Shown here in pieces: positions 35,401-46,800 of a stretch of 64,000 nucleotides of DNA. Source of the stretch: Amaranthus tricolor (taxonomy: Eukaryota; Streptophyta; Magnoliopsida; Caryophyllales; Amaranthaceae); NCBI RefSeq assembly GCF_026212465.1, contig NC_080052.1, forward strand, positions 20,373,145 through 20,437,144, in the 5' to 3' direction. How positions within the stretch are numbered: the first letter of the stretch is position 1; each line of letters begins with the position of its first letter. The notes beneath the pieces were generated by a model. It worked only from the letters and a program-made list of their open reading frames with translations, made no database searches and had not been told where the DNA came from. A program made the position numbers and the translations under genes.

Positions 35401-38400
35401 TACTTGATTAAAATTTACCAATATCATTTATTCACTTTACTGTTTAACTTGTATTTGTTGACATTTAGAGCATGTAGGACTATATTCAAAGGTTAAGACA
35501 TGTACTAAAGCATAGACTAAGTAAGAACGTAGCAATGGAACAAAAACATGAAGTTTGGATGGCTTGCTCGTTCGAGCATGATGGTGCTCATTTGAGCACT
35601 TTTTTGCTCGTTCGTTAGGCAATTTGCTTTGAAACCTTCTGTTTGATTTTTTGGCATTTGCTCGTTCGAACACTTAAGAAATTTTGCGTCAGAAAGTTTC
35701 TAGAAGCTGTTTTGGGTCATAGTCGTTCGAGCACATTGAAATAGAACATCAGTTCGTGATACAAAACTTTGTTTCACGAAGTAAAGTATTATTATGAACG
35801 AATGTTTTACATCATAATTAACTGATAATCATCGGTTATCATTGATGTATGGTTTTGGATGAATCCATATGTCACTTCAACTCTATAGATAAGAGTTGGT
35901 GCATGGAAATCATTTACATCTTTAAAATATCAATTTTTTTCATATTTCTCTCAATCTCTTGAAACATAGAGGAAAACAATTAGCTCTTTTATTATTTTTC
36001 TAGTTTTGATTTCTACATAAACACATAATCATTTAGTTTAATCGGTTCGTACTAATCGGTTGATGTGATTAATTGTATCTCATTGTGAATTTTCAGTCTC
36101 ATAACCCAAGTACCATTGTGGGGAAAATATCACAAAAGGAAAGCTTTGTAGTCGCCTTCAATCTATATTAAGATTTCTGAATCTACGTCAAGATTTCTGG
36201 TAGCTTTTATTGTCGCAAACTAATCTTTTCTACGATGTTATTGTTCAATTCGTGATTCATTCAAGTAAAGAGCCCGTTGCTATACACAAATACACAAAGG
36301 AGACACTACAAACACCACCTTGTATTTGTAGTTTTATTTCCCGCATTATTATTTGTAATAGTATTCTTAATCAAATGAACAAGTTCAACAATAGTAGACT
36401 ATTTTCATCATCCTATGTAAAAATATTTGTCTCCATTTAACTTGATTTATAATTGTTTAACACAACACATCGAAAATGGAAAATGGTAGCCATATCATAT
36501 CGGTCCAGCACATACACAGTTGAGCCCCCAACTCGTCACTCGCCCCTGCTTGGTCCATTTAATTTTTGCTTTATTGTAATGGAAGTTTGTGTTTTATGTT
36601 GCAAAATAAAGAAAGGGACTAGTCATTTTCTCCCATTGGGCTTGACAAATACTTTTTAATCTACTAATTCCTTTTATTTTAAGCTTATCCATACAATACA
36701 CATTTTAACCATCTTAATTACCCGTGCATAAATATATATCATTAAAATATACTCCGATCTATTCATTTTAATAGTTATATTTGACCGATTACATATGCCA
36801 AATTCAATATATCTATCATTAATATTTCTAATTATGCACCGTTAAAAATTTAAAAAGTTAATATTAATGATCTTTGCACTTAAATGAATCAAACATCTTA
36901 TTAGACTATATTATAACTTATACATTATGAATAAAATTACAAGTTATGTGTGATCGATAAACAATGTTAAAAGTCAAAAAAATTATTCGGGTGAACATGA
37001 AGAAATACATTATACATCGAATCAAACAATATTATACATCCTCCATTCCAAAATATTTATAACAGTTTACTTTTTTTCAAGCAGTCGAATGCATTAATTA
37101 ACTCAATCTTTAATATTTCTAATTATGTATTATAAAAAATTCTAAAAATTTGATATTAATAATCTTTGCAATAAAAAAATTAAATAATATCTCATTTGAC
37201 TATGTTTTAATTTATAAATTAAATATTAATTATAATTTAAAAGTGACGAATAAACGGTATCAAAATTCTAATGTTGCAGATAATTTGAAACGGATAAATC
37301 TGTAATTTTTTATATGGGTAAAAAACAAAAAGTAAAGGAAAAAGTAGCATAAAACGTGGAGGAAGTATTTATTACCGAGTAACACCACGGTAAATGGAGG
37401 TCCTCTGGCCAAAGTTGTCAACAATTTTTCTACTGCTACTAGGAGGTGCAGATGCAATCACACTAAGTTGTTTGTTGTTAGCTTCAACTAATGCGGCCCT
37501 CTCAGCTCCTTCCAGCAGATGTTCATCACCGCTACTATTTGTTGTAATCAAACCTCCCAACAAATCCCCAGTACTCACCGTCTCCTTCCGCTCGTACAAA
37601 CCTCCATCATTGCCTGTACTTGCAACCGTCACCGCTTCCGCTTTTGTCGGAAACAACCCCACTTGTAATAACCCGTCACCACCCCCTCCAAGGAACGATA
37701 AGGATGACGACGACGCATCATGAGTACCACCACTACTTGCACCGCTGTCCACTTAAATAAAAAAAAAACATGCAAATAGCAATAGAGAATCAACTCAATC
37801 AAAAATTAAATGACAAAATTAAATGACAAGTGATATAGATAACGAATATTTAACTAACTTAATCAAAAGTTTAAGCGTATGATTGAGGCTAAGATATGTT
37901 ATATAATCTAACAGAATAATCAAAAAGAGTGATACTCCTCATCTCCTCACTATTTCCAATAAATTTGTTATTAGACTTCTAAACAACATAACATACATAA
38001 GTAGACACTTCACTGCACCCAAGCTCGATGAGATTCCATTCTAAAACAAAATAGCAATAACCACCAAATTTATATATTAGTCAACTACTCTCGAATTTTT
38101 CAGATCATATATAAATTTTATTTAACACCTCCTATGTGAGCCTATTTTCTTAATTGGACAAATATGTCATTTGCATGTTGTTTTATTTAGAACATAGAGA
38201 TTTCTTGTTTCTAGTTAATTAGAAATCGTTCGCTCTAATACCATGAAAATTTATTATTGAGCTCATACACAATATGACAACACAACAGAATAAGACCCGT
38301 GTAAAGGAAGTTGACAACACGCAAATTCGATGGGTTTCATCGTAAAATCCATTGATAATAGAAAAGTAGCTTATTAAGCTTATATATTAGTCAATTTCTC

Positions 38401-38728
38401 TCGGGATTACATGTAGGTTATTTTCCCTTACTTTTCATTTCATACCAAACCGCTCCTTATTCACATGTTTTGTGTAAAATCAAAAAAAATACATATACAT
38501 ATAAAACTAACCTGCAGGATGTAGATGGGGAGAGAAAACATGAGCATGAGGATGATGTTGGTAAAGGGAGAGATTATATGCTGGTTGTTGATGTTGATGA
38601 GGATCATGATGTGATGTTGTTGCATCATCAGTTGATGGTGGATGTGGATGATAATATTGGTTTTGGTTGGATAGTGAGAAACCAAACCAAGTATGATCTG
38701 GGGATGGGGAACTACAATTAGAATCCAT
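28909..38728 (-). CDS. AIL5: AINTEGUMENTA-LIKE5/PLETHORA5-like transcription factor, nine exons
   Basis: Nine exons read on the minus strand: 38728-38512, 37751-37376, 34664-34582, 32667-32659 (9 nt), 31123-31035, 30244-30171, 29789-29739, 29621-29545 and 29447-28909. They sum to 1515 nt, 504 codons plus stop, and every junction is in phase. The N-terminus has the AIL motif WFGFSLS (residues 14-20). AP2 repeat 1 spans about 191-257 ([48 protein letters not shown]). A linker about 259-292 follows, then AP2 repeat 2 at about 293-351 ([28 protein letters not shown]). The end, [10 protein letters not shown], is typical of AIL5/PLT5. The family consists of nuclear DNA-binding regulators of meristem, embryo and lateral organ growth. 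No break was seen. Confidence 0.93.
29622..29738 (-). other. AIL5: AIL5 intron 7 with a GC-AG splice pair
   Basis: Exon 7 ends GTCACAAG and the intron starts GCATGACT. It ends AAAATAG before GCATCATCAG. The neighbouring codons ([12 protein letters not shown]) and phase fix both sites. No usable GT lies at this position. Confidence 0.8.
31035..31123 (-). CDS. AIL5: AIL5 exon 5 (89 nt, AP2 repeat 1)
   Basis: Encodes [20 protein letters not shown] and GPTTTTNFP. Acceptor ATTAG|GTGGATAC, donor CCG|GTATGC. Confidence 0.92.
32071..32150. repeat. (AAT/ATT)n simple repeat in AIL5 intron 4
   Basis: Interrupted runs of aat/att over about 80 bp. It also gives rise to a meaningless poly-isoleucine reading frame. 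Confidence 0.9.
32659..32667 (-). CDS. AIL5: AIL5 9-nt microexon
   Basis: Minus strand ttgcag|TTTACTTGG|gtaac. With the flanking exons it yields V-Y-L-G in frame, as known for ANT/AIL genes. It lies alone between introns of 1914 bp and 1535 bp. Confidence 0.85.
33668..33890. repeat. Fold-back repeat copy in AIL5 intron 3
   Basis: The left end acacaaattctcaaatgagac, then ggtctcatggtaagacc, resembles 10770-10804. The right arm is degraded, so only one end of the family is clear. Confidence 0.45.
34119..34440. repeat. Stowaway-like MITE remnant in AIL5 intron 3
   Basis: The left end cttcctccgttctaaattag follows TA. The right end ggcggaaggaggg is an imperfect inverse. Ends about 140 bp from exon 3. 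Confidence 0.4.
34582..34664 (-). CDS. AIL5: AIL5 exon 3 (83 nt, AP2 repeat 1)
   Basis: Encodes [15 protein letters not shown] and [12 protein letters not shown]. The acceptor is AATAG|GCATAG and the donor CAAG|GTTCTT. An 83-nt exon at this place is typical for AIL genes. Confidence 0.92.
35458..36318. repeat. LTR-like insertion in AIL5 intron 2
   Basis: About 0.86 kb bounded by a 10-bp direct repeat, cttgtatttg (35448-35457 and 36319-36328). The first part holds five palindromic units of the type tgctcg-TT-cgagca (35565-35733). A TATA-like ctatagataag follows near 35883. No coding domain. It could be a solo LTR or another element; the ends do not decide. Confidence 0.4.
37037..37365. repeat. 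Stowaway-like MITE at the AIL5 exon 2 donor
   Basis: TA dinucleotides at 37035-37036 and 37366-37367 flank ends catcctccattcc and (inverse) cttcctccacgtt. AT-rich and non-coding, about 330 bp. Confidence 0.6.
37376..37751 (-). CDS. AIL5: AIL5 exon 2
   Basis: The acceptor follows a T-rich tract ending AAG (minus strand) and the donor is CG|GTAATA. The exon encodes a Ser/Gly/Ala-rich activation-type region and the start of AP2 repeat 1 ([13 protein letters not shown]). A MITE ends only 10 bp beyond the donor. Confidence 0.9.
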
Positions 38729-39170
38729 TGAATTTAGTTTTATACTTCGTAAAAGTGAGTGCAATCTCAATTTCTATGCATTTTTCTACTACTTATAATA
38801 ACTCATTTCAGGGATTTATTTTAAACCACTTTTTGTAGGGTGAATCATGAATAATAAATGGGTTTTTCTTTTATTTTAATTTAAAAAAAGAAAAAAAAAA
38901 TTTGAATGGGTCTTGGGAACTGAAAGTTGAAAATGAAGGGAGAGTAATGAAAAGAAAAAGGGATGAAGAAAGAAGATGAGAACACGGATAATGAGGCGGT
39001 GGACTGGAACTGGGGGTGAAGGAAGAAGACGCAAGACTAGAGTAGTACTTAAAGAAAAAAACAGCCTTATTTAAGCTCAATGTTCGAGGACTTATTTTGT
39101 TGTGTAGCCAGTCACAGATGTTTATCCCCAATGAGGCAATGCTCAATTCTCATTCTCCACCAAGATACTA
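38729..39170 (-). promoter_or_regulatory. AIL5: AIL5 leader/proximal promoter region
   Basis: The minus strand is strongly C/T-rich from about 39040 to 38880 (cttcttcctt, tcttctttcttcatcc), as plant 5' leaders often are. No convincing TATA box was fixed. An in-frame upstream ATG exists 15 codons before the chosen start, but the family-like sequence begins at MDSNCSS. Confidence 0.4.
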
Positions 39171-41352
39171 TGAGTATTCAAGAGTCCATTGTTGTATTTT
39201 TTTTGTTTCAACCAAAAATAAAGTCCAAATTTTACCACTTCTAGAAAGTTAAATTGAGTACTCCACTTCTTTCATGTAATTTAATCGGCATTATTGATAT
39301 TCATTTGGGTTATTTGATCAATTTTGAATTACATATTTCAATCGGCTCAAAATTGATTTTTGTGCTCACTATGATTTATATATAATTTTAAATTTATTTT
39401 TTAGTTGTGTCAAATCGAATTCAGTTATAAAAAGGGTAAATATCAACTCATCGATTTGTTTTAATTTAAACACCTCTAATTGGCATTTTTAAATTTGACA
39501 CAAGTCAAAAAAATCTATCGCAATTCTCAATAGAGTTTAATGCTTAGAGTATTGATATAGATATAATTATTATGAATCATTTAATTGTTGGGATAATTAG
39601 ATAAAATTTTTAAATTTTGTAGGTGATAGTAAAATTGAGAGTATTTTATGTATGAAAATTAAAGAAAATAGTAGAGATTGTTCTTATAAAAGAAAAATAT
39701 AGTAAATTAGAGCTGCTGAACAAACTCGAATAGAGTATTAACCAATTAGGAGTAATATGTTTCTTTTTTCTTTTCGCTCTTCAGTTTCCTTTTCTTTTTT
39801 TTTTTCATAGAAGTTGAGATCGGAGAAATTGAAAATGAAAATGACATGTATTCTTTTTTACAGATGATGTTCAAAATAAGGTGATGGACTAGTAATTAAA
39901 CAACCTATTCATAAAGAAACTAAATAAATGAAAGTGACGATGAATTGACGACAACCAGGATTAAAAATACAATATAAATTAAGAGTTTTTGATGACAACC
40001 CATTCGTTCACACTAATTTATTTAGTTTTTGCACTCTATACAATGCACTAATTCAATTCAAAGTATCTCTAATTGTGCATAATTAAAAATTATAAAAAGT
40101 TGATATTAAGAAAATTAAATTGAAACGAATCAAACAAGATTACACATGACTATATTTTGACATCTAGATTAAAAATACAATATAAATTAAGAGTGATTGA
40201 TAAATAATGTCAAAAATTCAAATGAAACATTTGCTCGAAATTGGAAGGAGTATCACTTTAAAAAGCAAACTCTAAATAGCAAACTCTAAATTAAAGGGAA
40301 AAAAAATTGTAATAATCATCATAACTATTCCATGTTTCTAAGTTATTCATACTAATTTTTACTAGCTATACGTATAATTATAAACTAGTAGTGTTTTTTA
40401 ATATCAAATAGTATTGATAAAATAGCAAGAATAATCCATGTATAAGTTGTAGTGTATTCCTAATAATCAATCAAATTTTACTATAACTAAAAATTAATTG
40501 TGGAAATATATTTAGCTAAACTTGTCATGAATTCCACCATCCACTATTTGCAATATGCACATACTCTTATGTGCTTGGCAAATGAATTCGATTATCCACT
40601 ATTGGTTTTCTCAATATAAATAAGCTATGTAAAGATTATAATGTAATGAACCTATTTGCAATATTATATTGCCAATGTTGTACCACACTAGGATATGATA
40701 CTATGTGTCTTTCCATTGGATATCAATGACATTTAATATTATCTATACTATCTTAATGGTAATAGATAATTACAAAGAACTTATATTTTTCAAGAAGAAT
40801 ATGTTATTTATTAAAAGATATGATCATCAATTATTTAATATATTGTTTAAAAGGCCAAGAAAATGTATTCAAGAGTGGAAATATTTAATTGAGTCGATTT
40901 TTAGGCTGTATTTCAGGCGTGTTTTCAGCCGTTGTAATAACTACGTCATAAATTAGGGTTGTCTATCACTTATTCAAACATTGCAATGAATGTGCATTAA
41001 AGAAAAATAATAGTAAGTATATCTTTTGTTATTATATTATATTTTCTTTGAACTTCAGAAAGTGAAAAGAGAGATGGGGTTATGAATAGAGAAGCATTAT
41101 TTATATGAGAGTAAACATGAGATTAAAAGTTTTGTTATTTAATAAAAGTTTTATCAAATTTTTATTAAACATATAATTTATATATGGCATTATTATATTG
41201 ATAAAAAAATATGCATCTTATCTCTTACAAACAAATTCTAAAAGAGTATTTCAATATTATTAACAAATAGAAATTCCTCTTATGTGTTAAAAGAAATTCT
41301 AAAATATAGCAATGTGTGGTTTTCATATTTTGTCTACTAACTTTATTTTTTA
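39171..41352. other. Intergenic, upstream of AIL5
   Basis: AT-rich with MITE-like fragments (around 40000-40255, with left cccattcgttcacac and right attggaaggagta). No gene recognised. Confidence 0.4.
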
Positions 41353-41354
41353 TA

Positions 41355-43100
41355 CTCCCTCCGAACCATTTTAATAGTCCCATTTGCTTGGGCACGGTTA
41401 TTAAGGGTTGTGTGGGGTCCATTAAAAAGGTGGTAGTTGGGTATTTTTAAGTAATTGGATTAATTGTTAATGATTCCCTCCTTTTGCTTAATAAAGTAGA
41501 TAGAATGAATTTTGGAGGGAAAATTGAGTTTCACATTGTTTGAGACTTAATTGAAATTAATACATTTCAGAAATTGTTATAATTAAACAACCATTAAACT
41601 ACTTAATTTAAATTACAGAAAATTACATCAAATAAATTACAAAAACCGTCAAAATCATAAAATAAACTAAGTCTTCAATTCTTCCTTGATTTCTTCAACG
41701 TTTTTTGAACGGCAATTGAAAACGAGCAACCCTCTCGCCACATGCGCATGCGGATATTAAATCTTTCGTTGACTTCAGATTTATAAAAAAACAAACACGG
41801 TATGCATTTAGTGTTCAAAATTAATTAAATAACTACAAAAAATCTAAATGTTTTGATTTTCAACAGAAGCCATCCATGAAACTGGAAGATAAATACACTG
41901 ATAAAAAGAAGCCAACAATGAAACTGGAAGATAAATACAGTAATGAAAAGAAGCCATCAATCCAGTGAGTTGACAATTAGTAACACAGCCGTAAACATTT
42001 AGAAGGAAATGTCATATAACAATTTATTGATGGCTTCAAAAACAAAATGAAAAACAAATTCATCTCAGAGAACAAATTGAACTCATCACAGATAACCCAA
42101 ATCCCATACTAATTGCCTCCTACATCTGGTAAGAACATAGCCTCCTAAACATAATGTTTGGTGGTTTATGAACTGAAAACCCTAGATTGGTGGCAAAATG
42201 AATGGATTTAGGGATTTTGTAGCTATAATCAATTGTTTACCCTAAAAAAAAATCATAGGGCAACAAAAACAGAACACGAAAGACATGCATACCATACATA
42301 CCACATAAACAAAATCATCATTAGTCATAGAGGAAAGATGTATCCATACGAGAAAATGGGCCTCGAACATCTATATCAGACAACAATTCATCATCATCCA
42401 ATGATTCTTCATCTGAGGAAGGGAACAAGTTCTCAATGTATAGATCTTGAAGATCCAGTTGTAAATCAAACATACCCTGTATTTCTTCATATTCAGAAGT
42501 TATACTTCTTCCCCAGTTAAGATCCGTTTCATCAGAAGTCGTAGACGATGCAGGTAGGCGACTGTAGAAATCGAACCATGGGTTAGGAGATCCAATCGTA
42601 GGATCACTTTCTTGGGACGAAGACAAACAAGAAAGACAAGACCTTGGTGACGCCATGTTCGAAAAACCCAGAAAAGTGAAGAAAAAACCCAGATTAAAAA
42701 AACCCCTAAAAGTATTAGGGTTTCAAAGAAGACGAAGATGGTGGAAAAAAAATGAAGATGAAGATAATAAACCGGAAACAGTAAGAATGGGTATGAAGAT
42801 GAAGATCATTGAAGAAGAGGAAGAAAAATACAGAGGTTGAGGATGAAGATGAGAGAGAGGGAGGGAGAGGTAGGGATTCAGAGTAGGGGAATTATAAAAT
42901 GGAGGGAATGATTAAGATGATTGATGTTGGGTTATATTGTTAATTATTTTAGGTTAGTAGGGTTTACGGGGGTAAATTCATAATTACGTGTGTGAACAAA
43001 GGGTATTTAAATAAAAAAATATTGACAAAAATAGAAATGGGACTATTAAAAAGACTTTGCCAAATAAGGAAATGAGACTATTAAAATGGTTCGGAGGGAG
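41355..43100. mobile_element. TA-flanked TIR element (mariner/Stowaway type) carrying an ORF
   Basis: 1746 bp, with TA at 41353-41354 and 43101-43102. The terminal inverted repeats agree over about 31 bp with one mismatch (ctccctccgaaccattt, taatagtcycattt). There is no transposase. The interior has a minus-strand unit: a C/T-rich leader (43000-42660) and ATG ORF 42656-42321. Confidence 0.85.
42321..42656 (-). CDS. 111-residue acidic ORF inside a TIR element
   Basis: MASPRSCLSCLSSSQESDPT start in good leader context (CGAACATGGCG). The protein is Ser/Asp/Glu-rich (SSDEESLDDDELLSDIDVRG) and ends SRMDTSFLYD. No domain recognised. The long pyrimidine-rich leader upstream suggests a first exon of a captured host gene, or an ORF of an uncharacterised element. 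Downstream DNA to 41700 has no clear continuation. Confidence 0.45.
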   Translation of the reverse strand: MASPRSCLSCLSSSQESDPTIGSPNPWFDFYSRLPASSTTSDETDLNWGRSITSEYEEIQGMFDLQLDLQDLYIENLFPSSDEESLDDDELLSDIDVRGPFSRMDTSFLYD

Positions 43101-43102
43101 TA

Positions 43103-44763
43103 TATTATAAATGGTGTTCACTTTTTCATCATTAACGTTATTATTCAATAAAATAATATCTCCAATCTCTAAAAGATTCACTTTTTTCTTAACTCCAAGT
43201 TTATTGTTTTTTTTCGGAAAATAAGTATAACACCCTATATTAAGGCTAATTAATTTGAAACGGATGTGTAAGGGCCCAACGGTTGTGAATAATTCGCATT
43301 AGTAAAATATAATTCGCTTCATACATTTTTTTTTTGGTACCTTTTCCAAATGTCTCTTACTGATTTGGAATTATATTACTTATGTATTATCAGCTCTTTT
43401 TTTACCTTTTTGATCGATGCAAGACTTCAAATTTAACTCAACAATTGATCCTTCACATCAAGGGTAACATCACTCGTGTCTTCTCCTTTGACGATATAAT
43501 CTGTCTCCTTACATTATCTTCGGCCTCAATTCCAATTATAGGTCCTATTAGGCGTGATTAATTTGCATTGGTATTTGGTATGTTTATTGATACTAAGGAG
43601 TAAGCGCACATAAATTTATTTTTGGGTAATTTCTAAAGGTTTTATAGTAATTTAAAATCAAATCACTTATATGTAGAAATTAACAGAGATAATTATAGGT
43701 TAAGTCTAAATCAGGTCCAATTAAACCCAGACTCAAATCCGAATTCTTAGTTTCTAAAAATATTAAACTAAGAGCAGCCATGAGTCTAAAATCCATAATG
43801 AGTACTAAATATTTGTTAATTTACTTTTTGAAGCCCAAGGTTGTTGAAGTTGGATGTTTGACCTTAATTCAACTCTATGTGTTGATGCTTCTCACCTACA
43901 TCTTATATTCCAATTACAAACAAAAATGCAGAATGGAATTGAATGGAATTAAGGCCAGCATTGCTGTAGTGTTGATTGTTGAATTCATACAAAATTTGAA
44001 CTACTAATAATAATGAAATTACTCCCATGCATATAACACCATAGATAGTGGTCGAATGCAGCGGTGGCACGTTCACCTGCACGTGACGCCCACTATACTA
44101 TTCTTATCTAAAATTTGATTACACGTGTCACTTCTGTTATCGCCATCACTATCTTAATTAGCAGCTTAACTAAATTGGAACATTTTCCCCCTTTCTTTGT
44201 GGATACATTCATCAACCTTTGTTGATTAAGCAATAAGTCTAAGTTTTATTTAATAATCCTTAATTTCATATTTTAATCTCATACGAAATTACCTTAAAAA
44301 TTATTACAATAATGCTATATTTCAAATGTGTTTCAAGAAGAAAATCTACAATATTTGTAATTCCTTTGTTTATAACCTTAAACTCTTCTAATTACAGAAG
44401 AAAATAATGAAGATTTGGTTGTGATAATGAATTCTAGTCACTCGGAAATTTGATATATGTGGAATGCGTTAATACACTTTTCTATTGTGATATTTCTTCC
44501 ACAATGATGCTTGGATGATGATGAAATTTACAATTAGATACAATCTATATAACAATTTCCTAGCACAAAGAATATTGCAATAGTAAAAACAAGTATTACA
44601 ATGAATTAATAACCTTGATGATTTTGAAAGTTAATTACTTTCTCAATATGATCTCATGTAAAGAATAACAAAAACAATGGGAAGTTCTTAAGAAGAAATC
44701 AGAAAAATGATTAGAGAATAGGATAGAATGTCCCTAGCATACTCCCTCTATTTATTTATCAGC
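43103..44763. other. Intergenic, no gene seen
   Basis: AT-rich with scattered short ORFs only. No motif recognised. Confidence 0.4.
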
Positions 44764-45345
44764 AAGTCTTGCATGCGACCATCTCACCATGAGATGGTCC
44801 TATACAAGCAGCCCAATGTTAAACTTACAAAGTAATTACACAAAATCTTGGGTGAGACTGTTTCACCTGAAAGACGCGTCTTTGGGGCGGCTCAATTGTA
44901 TATATATTTTTTACCAATTTCACATATTAAAATGTCAATTTCAAAAGTTAAAAGACCAATTACAAAATTGGACAAGTTTAAGACTTAAAAGGTCAATTTC
45001 AATACTTAAAAGATCAATTTAAATACTTAAAAGACAATTACAAAACTTAAAATTCTCATTTCAAATTTAAAGTAGGATGACTCAAACTTTGAAATTGACA
45101 GTCTTAAAATTAACCTTTTAAATCTTGTAATTGTCCTCTTAAGTCTTGAAATTAGTATGCTAGAATTTTTTTAAAAACTTATTGGGCCTGGGCCAGTTCC
45201 ACTGCCTAGGCCATCTCACAGGAGAGTATCTGAAGCAATTAACTAAATAAAAACAGTTTTTTTCATTAAATTTTAAGAATTTAAAAATTGGGCTAGCCCA
45301 TATTAAGCCGTCTCACTGTAAGACGGTCTTAATAAAGAATTTGTT
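44764..45345. repeat. Cluster of two fold-back repeats, tctcac.gtgaga family
   Basis: First copy: accatctcaccatgagatggt near 44779-44799. Second copy about 45180-45345: taactaaataaaaacag, ttttcattaaattttaag, cccatattaag, ccgtctcactgtaagacgg, tcttaataaagaatttg. The second copy matches 61143-61323 closely along its length. Between them is AT-rich DNA with repeated aaaagaccaatt-like phrases. Confidence 0.65.
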
Positions 45346-46199
45346 TTTTTAAAGAGAAGTATCAACCAAATGCCTTACTATGAAACCATAGATTAATTCA
45401 CCAAAGCTCATAAATGTACTAATATGTTCTCATCACAATTAACTTCTAATTAGAAGTTAATCATTCATTAGTGATGTTTGGAATCGACTAACACTAACTA
45501 ATAAAGCAAACAGCAACGGGCGACGAGTACTGAAAAGCCAACTCGGCTTTCTGGCCAAAGCCGACTCGACTTTGGTTTCTGTCTTAAAATCGCACATCAA
45601 AATTAAGTCTTAATCAAATGTAAAACCTTAGCTGGTATTAAATTTTATTTTTATCCACTAATATAAGTCTTAAAGAACTGTGATACCAGTGTTTAGATCT
45701 AAAAAATTTATTGATAAGTCACAATTGTTAGAACATTAGCCTTCAAATCTACGCATCTAGTATCAAATTTAGTTCATTTTTTTTTTCTTATTTAATTTAT
45801 TCAATTATAAATCAAATTAAGTATAAATGAATCATAAATATAAATACCTCTTGATTCCTCTCTATAGTCATCACCATTAACAAGCATCTAAACTCACTTC
45901 GTTTACTTTGATTTTTCAATTAATTCAAGTCTAAGAAGGAACGTAAAAATATTTCCCCTAAGTGAAAAAAGACGAATATATCAAATGTAAGGCTACAAAT
46001 CTACAATAAAATAATATATTACTCAAAATACAAAATTTTGAAAAATAATGAATTCCTTTCAAAGGTGTTGTAGTTGTAATAATGATTTGTAACTGAAAAT
46101 GATGTGGAATTAAAAATGGATCAAAATATTTGGATTCGACCAAAATTTTACAATTTTTTTAGTCAAGTCATTTTCAAGTTACATGTTAATATTTTCAGG
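45346..46199. other. Intergenic, with two agccga-type palindromic units
   Basis: 45537-45573 holds agccaactcggct and agccgactcgact, related to the array at 46333. No gene. Confidence 0.4.
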
Positions 46200-46800
46200 T
46201 TGGTTATTTGTGATGAATGTGCCTTGAGTCTTTAATCTTGAGCATGGAGACATGAGTATAGTTTCATGTGGGAAACTTTATATGGTCAATGAAGAGAAGG
46301 AAGAAAGTGGTGTGAATTGGGACAGAAGTGGAAGCTGACTCGGCTGACTTCTGTTGCCCACCAAAGCCGACTCGGCTAGGACCAAAACAGCCTTGAGACA
46401 GTGAGTCAAGCCGACTCGGCGGTATGCTTGATCACCATGAAGCCTAGTCGGCTGCAGCTCTTCGTAGGCATTTTGTTTCGTTGCTTTGTCTTACTTTTTG
46501 TCATTGTAAGTATTAGTGGGTATGTATTATAAATACCGATAACACATTAGTTTAGGTGAGCCAATCTTTTGATTATTATTCTCTCTCTAAAAGGTTTGAT
46601 CCACACTTATTCCTCTCTTCTTCTGTCTCCAACCCCTCTTTGAATAACCATTGTAATTCTCCATGAAAGCTTCAAGAAGCTCGTTTATACATCAATGAAA
46701 ACACCTAGGCTAGGGAGGATGTAGCCCACATTGGGTGAACCTCGTTAATTATTGTGTGTTGTTTATTTTTTATGTTTGATTCTTGCAATTACTCATTTCA
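46200..46800 (+). repeat. LTR-like sequence with agccga-C-tcggct array
   Basis: Palindromic units at 46333, 46365, 46409 and 46441 are followed by TATA-like tattataaatacc (about 46526), a C/T-rich stretch, and ggaggatgtagccc...ttgggtgaacctcgttaatt. That last phrase has the form seen near the 3' end of many copia LTRs. Boundaries not fixed. Confidence 0.5.

Noticed and set aside
38871..39146. 91-residue ORF just upstream of AIL5 as an upstream ORF
   Set aside because: It opens at TTG, not ATG, and is simply the C/T-rich leader read in frame.
42655..42840. Plus-strand ORF rich in Lys/Glu next to the 111-codon ORF
   Set aside because: It is the complement of the C/T-rich leader of the minus-strand unit; the composition explains it.
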